NCBI GenBank assembly: GCA_963693285.1
Contig: OY848917.1
Location: 9,362,192-9,426,191 of the forward strand
Length of the DNA: 64,000 bases
Source of the DNA: Xestospongia muta
Lineage: Eukaryota > Porifera > Demospongiae > Haplosclerida > Petrosiidae
Reading direction: 5' to 3'
Shown here: positions 11,869-25,383 of the stretch, in pieces
Numbering within the stretch: the first letter of the stretch is position 1
How the letters are laid out: the number at the start of each line of letters is the position of its first letter
The notes under the pieces: model-generated
The model's input: only the letters and a program-made list of their open reading frames with translations
What the model was told of the DNA's origin: nothing
Databases searched by the model: none
Made by a program: the position numbers and the translations under genes

Positions 11869-14626
11869 TCAAAGGAGTTCAAATCTGTGAAGATAGATGC
11901 GTTGTATAATGTCACGGCAAGAATCAAACACTCTTCTAATGTTCTCTGTATTAACAGCCGTAGTGAAATGAGGATAGCAAAAGCGACTGCCATCATTAGA
12001 ATGTTGAATAATACGCTATACAAACTATCAAATACACAACACAAGTTTGACTTACCAGAAAAAGATCTCTAATAAAGAACTTCGCTTTTTTAAAGACAGC
12101 ACTGTCATTGGGGTCGATATCTATGCAATACACAACATAGCAACAACAATGTTACAACAAGTCTAACCATATGCTACTTGTGGAGGTAAATAAAAAGAAA
12201 ACTCAGGAAAATATTCCTCTATTCTAAATTTATCACTTTCCACTTTATCTTTTAAGATATCCATTTTGTTGAGAAACAAAATTATGCTGATTTTTTTCAA
12301 CCACCTGAAAACAAGATGTAAATTGTAAAGCTAACTATAATTATTATTTTGTTACCTGTTATTAGATACTTCCTTTTCAAACAAAGCCAAAGACTCTCTC
12401 AATCGATTCTACATATTGTTATGTAACACAATATATATAATAAATCAAACTTACAGTTTTCCCATCTTCTCTGACCACCATGTTAAAACTGCTACAAGCA
12501 ACAACATATATAATAGCAGTGACATCTAGTAATATAAATTTAACCAAGGTGCAATATCCTATTGCTTACCATTATATTGTTGCATCCACTCATCCCTTTC
12601 AAATCGGTATCCTGCAGTATCGCACATTCTAGAACAAATATAATTCTTATAAATGATGTATATATTACATAACATGACTTCTTACTGGAAATTGACTTTT
12701 TCAATTACAAATTGAATCTCATCTGTACCTTTAGTTGAATGTCGAGCTCTTAAAATGTCCTATTATATGCATATAATGATTATATAATATGTATGTTATA
12801 CATTATCTGAAGGAAGATAATTTGGACTAGATACTTCACGTAGTTTGTCAGCATCCATAAAACTAATGAGAGACATAACAGGGAGGAGTCACAACATGTA
12901 AACTTACTATGAAGCACTGTCTATTAGTTGGTATTCATTAGATCGTCTATAACAGGCTTGGACATCTGAATCAGCCCATAACGCAATACAGTGTTCATAG
13001 AATTCCTAAATACAATGAAAACAAAACCATTTTGACACCGTGATCATTTACTGGGGGAAATCTTGTTTCAGAATTTTGCAAAGGATGAATCATATCTTGA
13101 ATGTAGGTTAGTCTAGGTACATTTTCATGATTTTGTAATGAAATAGGTGGATCTATTATCGACATACTATGGGTGACAGTCTGTAAGAAATAAGAGATAA
13201 TAATGAAAAGTAGTTAACTGTACATCAGGTTAGATTATAATATCAGGCATGTGATAGAAGTGCCTATGTAGGGATGGCCTGGATTGTCCATTGAAATGTA
13301 TTGGCAGAAAACACAGAATACCTGACCCAAAAACACATCAGAATATGTCAATACTTATCAGTCTTCCTCTCTAGGATTATGTTCATGTTGTGACTGATTT
13401 ATATGCAAAAGTAATAACCATCATAGAAGTTGTCGAAAATGCTCGATTGATCATGTTTCTTTTTCTTCTTTTGTCTACAACAATAACTAAAAAGTAAGAT
13501 TTGTCATTATTTCCATAAATGCAACACAATTAAAACAAAATGTCCTTTTTGTGTCATACATTTCGAGTGCTTTTAAAGTGGAGAGTATTAGCCTCTTACT
13601 TCTGCCATTAATTATAGGTTATTTCCTGCTTTGATGTTCAGCTCAAAAGATCAAGGATAATCATTGTATATGACTGATAAGAAAATGAATGTAAGCCCAG
13701 ATATGACACAATGAATTATGTATCATTACAACTTTTTTATTGTAATCTGGAGAATCCCCTTGTTGATGAAACCTTTCCAAATTCCCGGCTAATTTCCTGT
13801 TATCAATGTAGTCATAATAATTATTAACTAAGAATGCTTTTTTGTGATCTAGTTTAACACAGAACATCACTCACTGCCTTATAACATGCTATAACCTTTA
13901 CTGGCTATCAAAACACGTGCATTTAAAAATACAAATAAGTAAATAAATATTTTTAAAAAATGAAGTAAATGTCTGGATGGCTAAAATCAGTTCAGTACAA
14001 AGGAATGCAGACAAGATATTAGGTTGGCAATTGCATCATCCCTACATAATAACACCGACATGGAATACAACAATAAACCACTGATATTATTAAAGTGATT
14101 TAGATATAGTTGGTGAATATCCTAATTTGTTTGTGCCACCTGTGCTGCTACATAGAGATGATGCAATTGCCATTCCTACTATCTTGTTTGCATTCATTGT
14201 GTATTGGACTAATATTCCCATTCCTACATTTACTTCATTTTTTATAAAATGTTTATATAATTGTACTAAGTAGACTAACCAGAATAATTTCACGAATATT
14301 GTTACAAATATGTACCACATATTGTAAACGTTCCCTACAACACATGTGTCATGTCATTAAAACTGGTAAGGTATTAATTTACTCATCAGAGAATCCATTT
14401 TTATATAAAATTTTCATTTGTTTCATAATTGTCGATTTTCCAGCCTCTTCTGCTCCTAAATTAACAGAAATAGTATTAAATAATTTTCTAAATAAGTATT
14501 TCAACATTAAAACACTATTAAACATTTACCAAGTAACAATAATCGATTAGGGGTATACAACTTATCCATTCGTTGAGGTCTTTCCTCAATCTCTCTCTCT
14601 TCAGAGCAGTTACAAAAGCAATTCAT
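11869..14626 (-). CDS. GNAS-like: Galpha-s-class G protein alpha subunit, divergent
   Basis: Exons in coding order: 14626-14530, 14455-14383, 13474-13419, 13180-13052, 13005-12908, 12862-12802, 12759-12686, 12628-12570, 12525-12455, 12408-12356, 12304-12168, 12120-12056 and 12015-11869, about 372 aa plus one unresolved junction. Landmarks follow Galpha-s throughout: RLLLLG before the P-loop, PPEFYEH-like text, [21 protein letters not shown] (G4), [30 protein letters not shown], and a C-terminus ending FELL, which is typical of the Gs receptor- and effector-coupling class. Odd points: the P-loop reads GAEEAGKST and switch II reads DTAGYR instead of DVGGQR. The switch I Arg and Thr remain (RARHST). 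The N-terminus is MNCFCNC, so Gly2 is absent and Cys3 kept. Exon 14383-14455 ends in phase 2 while 13474 needs phase 1, so a microexon or sequence error is likely between them. The exon at 12168 uses a GTTAGA donor. Confidence 0.88.
13266..13305. repeat. Dispersed repeat, partner of 3885-3975
   Basis: Shares 'ggatggcctggattgt' and 'tattggca' with the inverse of 3885-3975. It lies in an intron of the Galpha gene. Confidence 0.45.
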
Positions 14627-17170
14627 ACTTCTACAAAGAAATAAACATATAAAAACTTTTACTCACTTACTCTACCAGCTTAAATTAAGTAGTAGCACAC
14701 AATGTGGTTTTTTAAACCAATGAGAGTACTAGTTAGATAATTTATAAATTATTCCCTTTGATGTTGACAAGAAAAACAAGGTATCAGTCTACTTATAGAG
14801 CTTAGATGTTTATGAACATGAGATATCTTTTTTGTTGATGTATACCTCATGTTCCTCATCAACATCAAGGAGAATAATTCAGAATTTTGCTATTAGATTC
14901 TTGGTATAAAATGTTGGAATCTGAGCAAAAATGCCATACATAATACTTGGAATAAATGACAATAAATCTGACACAAAAACTGTTGCATATCTAGGCTAAT
15001 TAAAAAGCAGCTGGAAAGTTCAACTTTAGGTATATCTAAATTTATTTATTAATTATTGTGTATTGTGACTGAAATGAGTGTTCAGTAATGTGGGTGTTAA
15101 CATAAACAGGCTTTTTAGATAAACAGAGAATGCTGTAAAAATGTACCTATATAAGCTAGGCTAGTCAATAGACTGAATAGCCAAAGGGGTTAAAAATTAT
15201 AGTGAGGCTATTTATGGCTGTCATGAATAGTATGAATATATAGGTTTTAGGGATATCATCATTTCAAATATTAGCCACCTGTGTTGAAATTGGATTGGTA
15301 ATTTCCACTTAATTATGTTAAAAGATGCCTTGCATTCACAATTTTGGGCTGATTATATTTATGTCAAAAAAACACGTTTTGCCACTTTAAGAAAACAACT
15401 AGCTCCTTTTCAAACACAATGGAAGATAACAAAAAAACAATATCAAATCAGATGTTCAACTTAAACAACATTTACTTCATAACACACACCAAATGCAAAA
15501 AAAGGAATCATGTGAGAAAACCAATAACTCTATTAAAATAAGAATGAATCAACATTAAACTAGCATCTTAACCCAATACAAAAGATACATTAGAATTGAT
15601 TTTGAATGAGCATGTAACGTAAAGGTTGATGATGTACTGGTTTTACTAAAGATGATTATATACAGCATATCTGAAAACAGATTTGTACTTTGTACCTGTT
15701 GTAGCACTTCCAAAAGGCTTATGAATGCATTGGTTGTTACGAACTTCATTTAATTCATGTCTTTTAATTGTCACTTACAATAATAGAACAGTGTGAAATG
15801 GACATAAGTTAACACATGGGCTAGACAATTAGATGATTGTCTCACATAGAATGTGTGCCAGGCAATAAAAGGGAAAAACATAACTTTTTTGATTGCTTGA
15901 TTTGTAACTTGAAGGAAAATTGATCTAATTTTGAACTCAGTCATAGATGAAAATTACAGATCGTATATTGGCTTGACCGTTTGATAACCCCTTCTTGGCA
16001 ATTTAAATGCCATGAGGTCTTCTGACCATATAAACTGATTAGATATAAAGTTGAAATCTTGTATAAACATTGTATTAAATACTATTAATTTTAGTGATAT
16101 GTAAAACAAAAATTACCAGCCACTGCTCTATAGCTAGGCCACAAGCTGAGTTAACCAGACTGATCAATGCAGCTGTTTTAATGCACCTATTATAATAATA
16201 ACATAAAAAATACTTACCAATTTCGTTTTGTCCAATCAAAGCTGTTGATATCTGTAAATATCTGCTACTCCTAGCCAGAAAGATAGAATTCTTGGTTATA
16301 ATTAACCGCTCACTCAAAAGTTATTATTAGGTATCTGCCACTCCTACATGTGCAATAGACAAAAGGCAGCATCTCACTTTATTAATGCTATTGTGAATGA
16401 AGGAAATATTGTATACTTTGATTCTATAGTAGACATGTACAAGTGAAAAGTACATATCTTCATAAATAGTAATATAAATGTAGCATAAGTTAACTATGCA
16501 AATAATACAATAAAAACCTCTATATGTAGCTAAAATGAGGATAGTGTTGAATGAAACAACTAAGTTAGTTTCTTTGTTAAAATTTGACTTATCAAATAAC
16601 TTTACTTGTGTACTAAAATAAGTAAGCAATGTTTTATAATAATATTATGTCATCACATCAACTGTCTGTCAATTCATCCATCAATAATAAATGTGTCCAT
16701 CCTTCCATCAATATATCACACCCATCCATTTATTCATGCATCTATTTAACATTACATCATCCATCCATGTATCAATCTATTCATCCATCCATTATCTGTT
16801 TATATAATCCATCAAAAAAGATGCTAAAATTCATTCATGAAAGGTCAGAAAGGTCAAAAACATAATTATTAAGTAAAGTCTTTATATATATACATTTATA
16901 ACAGAGCATTAATACTACTACATTGTCTTTAAAATAGTGTTTGTGGTGTTCAAAAGAAATTTGTTCACATCTGGTGAGACCCTAACTTGTCAATTAACAC
17001 TTGGTCCCATTACTAAAGAATTTAATTTTGTTGTTTACAAGTCTGGTCCATTACATGCATCAAATGTGTTTTCTCATGTATAGGTATGTGTATCATTAAT
17101 AAGGATTCCAATCAGTACTACTTGGAGACATAACATTACTCACTCACTTAAGAGGGTGTTAGATATTTGT
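14627..17170. other. Intergenic region, no gene seen
   Basis: Upstream region of the Galpha gene. Short open frames here show no family resemblance or conserved splice context. A small hairpin (gttgatg/catcaac) lies near 14837-14873, and a degenerate ATCC-rich tract is at 16665-16818. Confidence 0.5.
16665..16818. repeat. Degenerate ATCC-type simple repeat
   Basis: Repeated catcc/atcc units, imperfect, over about 150 bp. Confidence 0.7.
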
Positions 17171-19911
17171 CATAGGCGTAGGAAACAGGGGGGCTCCGGG
17201 GGCTGGAGCCCCCTAGATTTTTTGGGCTTACTAACCTAGCTTATATGTCCAGTGCCTAGCTCTAGCATGCATAATAATACACTAACTGGGCGCGGTTGCC
17301 AATTTGAATAATTGATTGTGTGCACTAATTAGAGTAGAGTTGTGTCACACGTTTTAGCACATGTCATGAGATGGCTTGTATGAAAGGACAACTAAAGCTG
17401 AACTCCTGCCAAGAAAAGAAATAGCACTCAGGATCTGGGATCTATTCAAATCCAAGAGGCTGCTGAGAGTAAATTTTGAATTTCATTAAACGCTTTGTCT
17501 TAGCCTAGTGGATTATTTTCACTTTCTATTTATAGGTGCAGTGTCCACTGATGGAGCTAGAGATGAATTAGAAGCATCTGAGCAGCGTGAAATACAAATG
17601 GAGTCATTGGATGAGTCCTGTCAATGCCCATGCTGTGTTGACCAAGCCAGTGCTCATCATCCACCTAGCATATTCAATACAGGTGTCACGTACACTCATA
17701 AAGACAAAGGTAAACAACTGAAGACATATGCTAGACACATACATCCTTCTTGGTTCCAAGAGTTTCCATGGATAAGTGTGTGCTCATCAACACTCAAAAT
17801 CTATTGTTGCGTTTGTCGGGAGGCAAAATCAAAAGGTTTCTTGACTTTTTCTAAGAACTATAAACCAGCATTTGTCGAAAATGGCTTCCAAAATTTGAAG
17901 AAAGCTAAAGAATGGTTTCATGATCATGAAAGTTCTAGTATGCATGCTGAAGCTGTACTAAAACTTGGAGCTCGGCAGTCTTCACCTGGGGTGGATAGTC
18001 TTTTGAACAAGCAATTAGAGAGTGAGCAATTATTTCATTGCAAAATGCTGATGAAACTTTGTAGAGCAATTTCCTATCTTACTAGACAAGGTTTACCATT
18101 ACGTGGACACCATGAGGATAAGAACTCTTTGAGGGTAATTTGTACCAGCTACTTCTCTTGCAGTCAGAAAATAATCCAGGCATGGAGTCATGGCTTCATC
18201 AAAGAGAGTATATTTCTCCTGATATTAGCAATGAATTGATAACAATGATGGGACAATTCATTCTGAGATCAATTCTGGTGAATATTAGGAAAGCCTTGTG
18301 GTTCTCAATTCTCGCAGACGAAGCAACTGATATCTCTCATAATGAGCAAATGTCACTTTGTATTCGATGGGTGGATGAGAGTTACCTCATTCATGAAGAT
18401 GTTCTTGGCCTGCTTCAGCTACCAAATACTAAATCAGCCACCATTTTTTCATCAATAAAGGATATTTTAATTAGATGTGCTCTTCCAATAGCTCAATGCC
18501 GGGGACAAGCATTTGACGGTGCATCAAACATGAGTGGTGCCAACAATGGGGTCCAAGCTTTGCTGAAACGGGAAAATTCTAAAGCCCTTTATGTACATTG
18601 CCTCGCTCACAATCTAAATCTCTGCTTAAAAGATGTCACTAATTCCTGTGTGCTGATCAGAAATGTTATGGACTTCATTTACAACCTTGTGCAGCTAATT
18701 CGTTTCTCTCCTAAGAGACTTTCTTTATTTGATTCCATTAAGAAAGACATTACCATCAATACTAGTGAGACCACACCTTCTCTTAAGGTGGTATGTCCTA
18801 CTAGATGGACTGTTCGACACTCTTCCATCAATAGCATACTCTGTAATTACAAAGTTTTAATCACTGCTTTAGAGGAAATTCAATTGGGCCATGACGAGTA
18901 CGCAGCAAAAGCTAGTGGGTTATTAACACAGATGAGGAGCTTTGAAATCTATTTTGCCCTGAAGTTGGCTTACCTGGTGTTTTCTTCAGCAGAACAATTG
19001 TCCATCAATTTGCAATCAGTAGACTTAACTGTACAAGAGGCTTTAAATGGAGCTAGACTGTTGCGTTCACATCTGGAATCTCTCCGTAGCGAGGAACACT
19101 TTGATCACTTTTATGAACTTGCTTGTCAAGAAAGTTATAGTCTCTCAAATGAACCTTGTCTCCCTCAGCAAAGAAAAGCACCAAAGCGATATGATGAAGG
19201 ATCTCAGCCTCATTATTTCGATTGTCCTAAATCAAGATATCGTCATTCATACTATGAGATTTTAGATCTAGCAGCAGGTGAGATTGAGAGAAGATTCACT
19301 CATGATGATCTAAAGATTGTCACACAGATAGAGGAACTCTTTATAAATGCTGGCAATGGAGTACTAAATGACTCTTTTGACCCTAGTCTTCACATATATC
19401 TTGAAAATGATATTGATCTTGAATGACTGAAAACCCATCTGTTTCTTGTGAAGGATATGGTAAAAAATGTAGGAGATAATGAAATAACAAGGGTTACAAG
19501 TGTTCGAACAATATCAGATGCCATGAATACTAGTACTATTTACAAGTCAATGTTGAGTGAAGTGGACAAGCTTTTGAAACTTTATTATACATTTCCAGTG
19601 ATTACTGCTTCTTCAGAACGGTCATTCTCTTCTCTACGTAGAATAAAAACCTTTTTAAGGACTACTATGACAGAATGTCGACTAAACAATGTATTTTTAT
19701 TATATGTGCATAAGTCAGTCATTTTAGACTTGACTTGTATTGCTACTGATTTTGTTTCTGTTAATTCCAGAAGAAAAAAATATTTTGGAAAGTTTTGATA
19801 ACTCATTTTATCTCAAGCAATTAAAATTAAGTTTGCCAGTAATACATGTGCATTGTCAATATCTTTGCTTATTGGAGCCCCCCTACCCTAAATTATCTTC
19901 CTACACCTTTG
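17171..19911 (+). mobile_element. hAT-superfamily DNA transposon, degenerate
   Basis: The termini look like imperfect inverted repeats: cataggcgtaggaa at 17171 and ttcctacacctttg ending at 19911, with a further GC-rich match 'ggggggctcc' / 'ggagccccc' just inside. I could not find a clean 8-bp target duplication (atatttgt on the left, tttgtgta on the right). The internal transposase is broken, so the element is not autonomous. Confidence 0.75.
17508..19798 (+). pseudogene. hAT transposase (TTF-type zinc finger, DUF4371, hAT dimerisation)
   Basis: The N-terminal part (17508 to about 18130) holds a TTF-type zinc-finger region with Trp-Phe, CCVC and terminal His residues. After a frameshift near 18125-18140 a second open stretch (to 19426) carries the RNase-H-like catalytic core: SILADEATDISHNEQ, RGQAFDGASNMSG and CLAHNLNLC. 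An in-frame TGA at 19424-19426 separates the C-terminal hAT dimerisation region (ASSERSFSSLRRIKT), ending at 19798. The architecture matches the ZNF862/ZMYM-like hAT group. The first codons may be intronic, because tttctatttatag at about 17522-17534 looks like an acceptor. The frameshift and the stop argue for a dead copy. Confidence 0.85.
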
Positions 19912-20509
19912 TTTGTGTAGCTGTTTCAGTTGATTTGCAGTTTTACTACTGACTTATCAAAATGGAGTAGTATGTAGTGATAACTCTCCAATACAAGCAT
20001 GGTAAATGTCTACTACATAATACTCTATGAGATGTCAAGTATTGTTATAGTACTAGTCATACAGTGTTTCAATCATTATAGTACCATTCACTATATATAC
20101 CAGTATTATAGACTGTATTAATAACTATAATAATGTATAATTTTTAGAGTGACTGTAATATTGTCATCTTTAGCCTATGTGTGTAATCTAACAATAATAA
20201 TAACAAAGAAAGGTTATGTAACTATGATAATTACATCAATTTCATCATTGTTTAACAGAAACACTCAAACCACAAACTCATTACATTGTCAATAAACACA
20301 TCAGCGAGTAGTTCAGAAGGGAGTTATAAAGCCCTTGATGTTTTAAGCATGAAGTTTGTTTGGCTTCTTTCTGCCATATATCATATCTAGTTTAAGTTGT
20401 GTAGGTATTATTATTAAAATTACGTCTTAATAATCAGCAGAAAATTTAACACTACAATCATACACACATTGACAAATATAATAATTATCACAGTTATAGA
20501 TAATCTCAA
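19912..20509. other. Intergenic, probable 3' UTR of VTI1A
   Basis: No coding signal. The region follows the VTI1A stop codon on the minus strand. Confidence 0.4.
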
Positions 20510-23500
20510 TTATGACGAAGTCTTTTGATGTATTTTGACAATACCAAAGATGAGCAGCCCAATAATAACCAGTATAACTAACACAACAATGACAAATATA
20601 ATCTTGTGTTGAATTATTCTTCTTCCTATTCTACGAATCACTCGACCACCTTTACTGATTTCAGAGTCAGTATCTTTAAGCTATAAGAGATATAAAAGAA
20701 ATAATTATTATCAATTACAAAAATAAAGAGGACAGTCTAGCAAACAGAATATAATAATTTTGTGAATCAGGCCTGCCATGTACAGACTACAAGTAAATAA
20801 TCACATATTTATATCCTCCTTTAAGCTAATTACTTATTTATACAATGACAGTGAAATTGTTAATGAAATTGACTACTAAACTGACATTGCCTGATATATT
20901 GTCATTCACATATAGTGAGTACACTACAAGATTTTATAGAATATCATATACTACAGTCATTTCATTTCATTTCATGCGGATATACAGAATGTCATTTGAT
21001 TGTGAATGAACTAGACAAATTCTCCAGCTTCATTTACAACTGTACATATAATAGTCACCTCTATTGACAATACAAGATAGTGTTGTTCAACAAGAAGTAA
21101 AGCTCTCCTATTAAAAATATAAACTAAAACACAGTTGTGACTACTTTGGAACCTCAGAATAAATTACAGCACTATATTTGGCTCACACTGGTTGGGAAAA
21201 CTATCTCTCAGTATTGAACCAGGAGCTCATAATCTCACAAAGCTATGGAAGCTATGGGCCTATGGATGCCTGTCTGAACATGCACCTCTCTGAGTACTTT
21301 GTACATGTAGTGTGTGTTGATATTTTGTCAACACAACTTTTATAAGTAGAACCTCTATATTTCTAATTATTTTATTAGAACATTATCTCAAGCAAAGCAT
21401 TGTAAGTACATTGTACTTACTCTTCCTCTAATGCGATTTAAAGTGTCTCTGTCTCTTTGTAAGTTGTCAATGATATCAAGTCCAATGTTCTCTGTTTCTT
21501 TAGCAATACGATAGCCTTCATCCAGAGTGTCTGTGGTCTTAGCTAATCTTTCTGTATTGTCCAATAACAATGCTCTCTAGAGGATAAGAAAACATTGATT
21601 TACTACAGTCAAGAAATTATCATATAGTGGGTAATTTTGGAGAGAGAAGCTATTGGCAAATTTTTAAATTCACAAAAAGTTTATACTCCAATATTTTAAT
21701 TAGGGTTGTTGTAATAGGCAGAAGTCATTTGCCGGTCTATTTACTTTGATTCACCAATATTATCTCCCTCGCTATATGGTATTTAATAATTATTAAGTAA
21801 GTCAATTACTAACATACATGTAATTATATTATATTATTTCACTATGAATACATGTAATTTAACCAAGTTTAAATGTGTTACTGAGGATAGATCTAGTAAT
21901 ACACATGTACAGTGTGAGGCAAGACCACATGTTTTGCTGTAACCAGTAGTGAGCTTGACAGCTTTATCCGCCTCATGATAATTGTGTGATAACACGACTG
22001 ATGAGACCTTGACTCCATTCACTAAGGAGCAGCTCAATTTCTAAAAACCTGGGAGAAATCATCACTGAGAGGCAGTTCAAGATACCTCCCAAACTGGGTT
22101 TTGACCGAGGGACACTGACTCCTGGTGAGAAGAGCTAACTAATAGCGCCACATTGCAGCCCACTGAAATACATAACTCTGGTTGTGGTTGTCTTGCTATT
22201 GCACAACCCAATAATGATGGCTCCAATCCTTACTAGCTGCTAAAAACTTCCAGACACAGCCCACACCTGTATGGCAAGCTAAAACTGGCACACGCACATG
22301 CTCACTAAATACTATACTACACTAAGTGGCAGGTTACTGCAGCTGGCATACATCCAAACTGGCTAACTATCCATAACACATTCAATGCTCATCTACAGGC
22401 AATGGCTCCCCCACAATTGGCGCACTCAGTACTCAGCCACTTAATGGCTGACTAATTATAGGCAAGTTCATCACAAATCCCTCATGGAAGGGTGTGGTCA
22501 CACATATCAAAGCAATATAAAACCAAGGTTTCTTATAAGCTTATAATACATCCATAACATTAACAAGACACTTAATAAAGTTAGATATAGCTATACTTGG
22601 GCAAATGAGAAGACATGTCAGGATACTGAATAGAATAGACTTTGTTGACATGTCAGAATTATTTCCTGACTTGGTAGGTCTGCTTCATAGCCCTGTCACA
22701 GACATCTTAATATAGTTGGAGTGTTTTGCTACCATAGCCTCAATAGTCACATCAAATATCCTAACAAAGCACCTTATCTGTTTGCCTATGCCAGGACAAT
22801 TGTCTGAGCCAACTGGAATTTTAAGGGCTTGGCATGGTTCTCTTACTTCATCAACTTCAGAAAACAAGCAGCTTATTGGGACTGGACAACATTGATCCAG
22901 CAATGTTTAACGTGGCCTTCTGTGGCAGAGCAAAACTATAGTCCCATTGCAAGCATTGTCTATTGGATCACAAGTTTCAGGACTGTCACCATCCACCACA
23001 CTTGAGGTGTGGTAACCATGGATGGGACCCACCCACATGGCAATCAATTTCTAACCAGGTTGAGTTATGTGGGTTATTTAACAAGCCAACAGCCTACGAG
23101 TGCGGATATGCAGACTGCTATTTTGTCACAACAGTCAGAGATATACTAGGGCAGATGGGTTAAAACTTATCTCTATACATAGGGCATAGCTTCATGATTG
23201 AAAAATTACAATGGTAAAGTGATTGAGTGTTACCATAACCACAATTACATGGATACCATTAATGAGTCTAAAAAGAGCAGTGAATATTGCATAGTTGTAT
23301 TTATTAACATAAGTACTGAAAAGACTCTGAATTGAAGCACAGATACTACACTAAGCTCAAAGCTATTGGTATACATGTACAAGTATACATATTAGCTTTA
23401 AGTAAACAAAGATACAGTTTAAGTGAAGCTTGTGGCAGTAATGTTGCTAGGTAACAGACACACATATAGGCACAGACACAGACATAAGCACTGACCAAGT

Positions 23501-25383
23501 ACTGCCGCCCTCTCCAACAAAAAATGGCAAGGACTAATGACATAACAAACTTTACACAACATATGACTATACCTGATCTTCTGAGGTATGTAGTTCCTCT
23601 CTTTTAAACAGTTCACTACGCATGCTCTCATCTCCCACAGCTATTTGAGCTTGACGCTATATTAAAAAGAAATAAAATTATATATCTACTAACAGTGTAC
23701 TAATTTATAATAACAACTAAAATTTTGTGAAAAGCCATATTCATGTAGTATATGACATTGGAACATTAGAGTTATCAGTATGAAATAAACTAACAACAAC
23801 TCTGAAAGACAAACTAATAGATATAGTGTTTAGTTCAACACTTGTTTGGTGTTACTTTAGGTGCTGAACTACTTTCATCTTATTCGAATGAGAATTTATT
23901 TAACAACCAAATATCTCTATGTACTAGCAGTTGTATTTTTTAGCTATCTTTTGTAAAGTTTAATTTTCATAAAAACCTTTTCTTAAAAAATGTCAAGTTA
24001 ACTATTTGACATAATATGATAAAAGACAGTAACTTCAATACTTTTCTCTGACAAGATTGACTTTCTCAAGTGGCTATAGCTATCTTAGGTAAACAATGTT
24101 ACAATTAACAGTTCTAGATTATTAACACCACAAGAGGATCATAGTGCTGACTCATCACACTTATATGTACATTAAGACACAGGCAACTCAATATGGTGTA
24201 GCTAGGGACGTAAGTGATTTGTTGATTTGATTTAAAAATGCCATTGTATCACTGATAGTTACAGTATTATACTATATACTGTACACATTGTACTATGAGA
24301 TCAAAATTATGTTAACATAATTTTGCCAAGGCTAATGTTATAATAACGTGATTAGCAGCCTAGTACATCAAATATAGTACTACAGTCATGTAAGACTACA
24401 TTCCAAAAGCATAAATAAATTAAATTCTTTGACAGTCCATACTATGATTAACTTCTACTACAACCATACACAACAATAGGCCATATTATGTAACTGTCTT
24501 ATTGAGAACAACTTCTATTTTGCCTTGATTACAACTATTAAAATCATGATATTAGTATTCTATTACATTCTACAGTTATAGTCTTGTTAAAACTTACAAA
24601 TTCTTTCTTTAGTCTCTCTAACTCATGTTTATAACTTGTTAGACGTTGTTTGAATTGTGGTCTTAAATCAATTGGTACATCATGGATCTCTAAATCCATT
24701 TGATCCAACTAATGAAATGAGAATAATATTATTACATTTAATAGGATATATTATAATAAATAAAATCATGAGAAAATTAAACTCAGTAATTAAATAACTG
24801 TTTTCACATGAATAACACATTACTAGTCACAACATTGAACAATAGGAGACATAATATTGACATTGTGTTGATAGGTTTTAAATTAAAGGTAAAGTTCTTG
24901 ATGCTACTAATAATTTTGAATATTAAGTTAATTATCAATTCAATAAAGCTGACACACCCATTTATTACACATCTAGCAGTACTTATAGACCATATGGTAA
25001 ATGACCCTATAAGTGTTTTGAAGATAAAATGACTTGGTAAAAGAATTGCAGAGACTATAGAATACAACAAAGCTCTTGTAGTGATGTATAGTGGTGTTGT
25101 GTACATGTAATTCAATTAATACTCTTTCTATATGATAAGAACAAGCCCTGGAGATTATCACTATATTTTAAATTACCAATTCTCCAGCTTCATCAATATT
25201 CCCTTGAACAACTCCAATAGCTGTTTTCTTTTCAGCTACAAAGAAGACAATAGTGTCATCAACGATATTATGACTTATTAGACACTCACTTCCAACTAAG
25301 TTAGGTATTTTCCCAATTCTTGCTGTGATGTCGGCTGTGATGGTGGAAAACTGATGTTCATAACTTTCAAAAACACCTGCCAT
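20510..25383 (-). CDS. VTI1A: Vti1a-type Qb-SNARE
   Basis: Exons in coding order: 25383-25290, 25235-25177, 24708-24598, 23656-23573, 21576-21421 and 20680-20510, all in phase, giving 224 aa (vertebrate VTI1A is about 217). The N-terminus (MAGVFESYEHQFSTITADIT) fits the three-helix Habc domain, LDQMDLEIHDVP continues it, and exon 21421-21576 carries the SNARE helix (LLLDNTERL, GYRIAKETENIG, then LQRDRDTL). The last exon ends the helix and gives a C-terminal membrane anchor of about 22 residues (IIFVIVVLVILVIIGLLIFG) with a short tail. VTI1A acts in endosome-to-Golgi and Golgi vesicle fusion as the Qb helix. The central layer appears to be Asp (QRDRD) rather than Gln, as I recall for animal Vti1 proteins. 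The intron 25236-25289 is 54 nt, in frame and stop-free. Confidence 0.92.
21577..23572. other. Large VTI1A intron with tRNA-like repeat text
   Basis: A 2-kb intron. On the minus strand, about 22170-22080 reads like a tRNA-derived SINE head ('ggcgctattagttagctc', then 'cggtcaaaaccc'). Open frames at 22685-22903 and 22963-23163 overlap no recognisable family and I do not call them. Confidence 0.4.
24302..24325. repeat. 24-bp perfect palindrome
   Basis: Two 12-bp arms (caaaattatgtt and its complement) abut without a spacer, inside a VTI1A intron. Confidence 0.9.

Noticed and set aside
13661..13870. 69-codon minus-strand frame within the Galpha gene
   Set aside because: Falls in the unresolved intron and does not resemble any part of a Galpha protein.
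17163..17170. 8-bp target duplication of the hAT element
   Set aside because: atatttgt on the left and tttgtgta on the right do not match well enough.
22685..23163. Open frames in the VTI1A intron
   Set aside because: No family resemblance, no splice sites in phase with VTI1A; probably old repeat.
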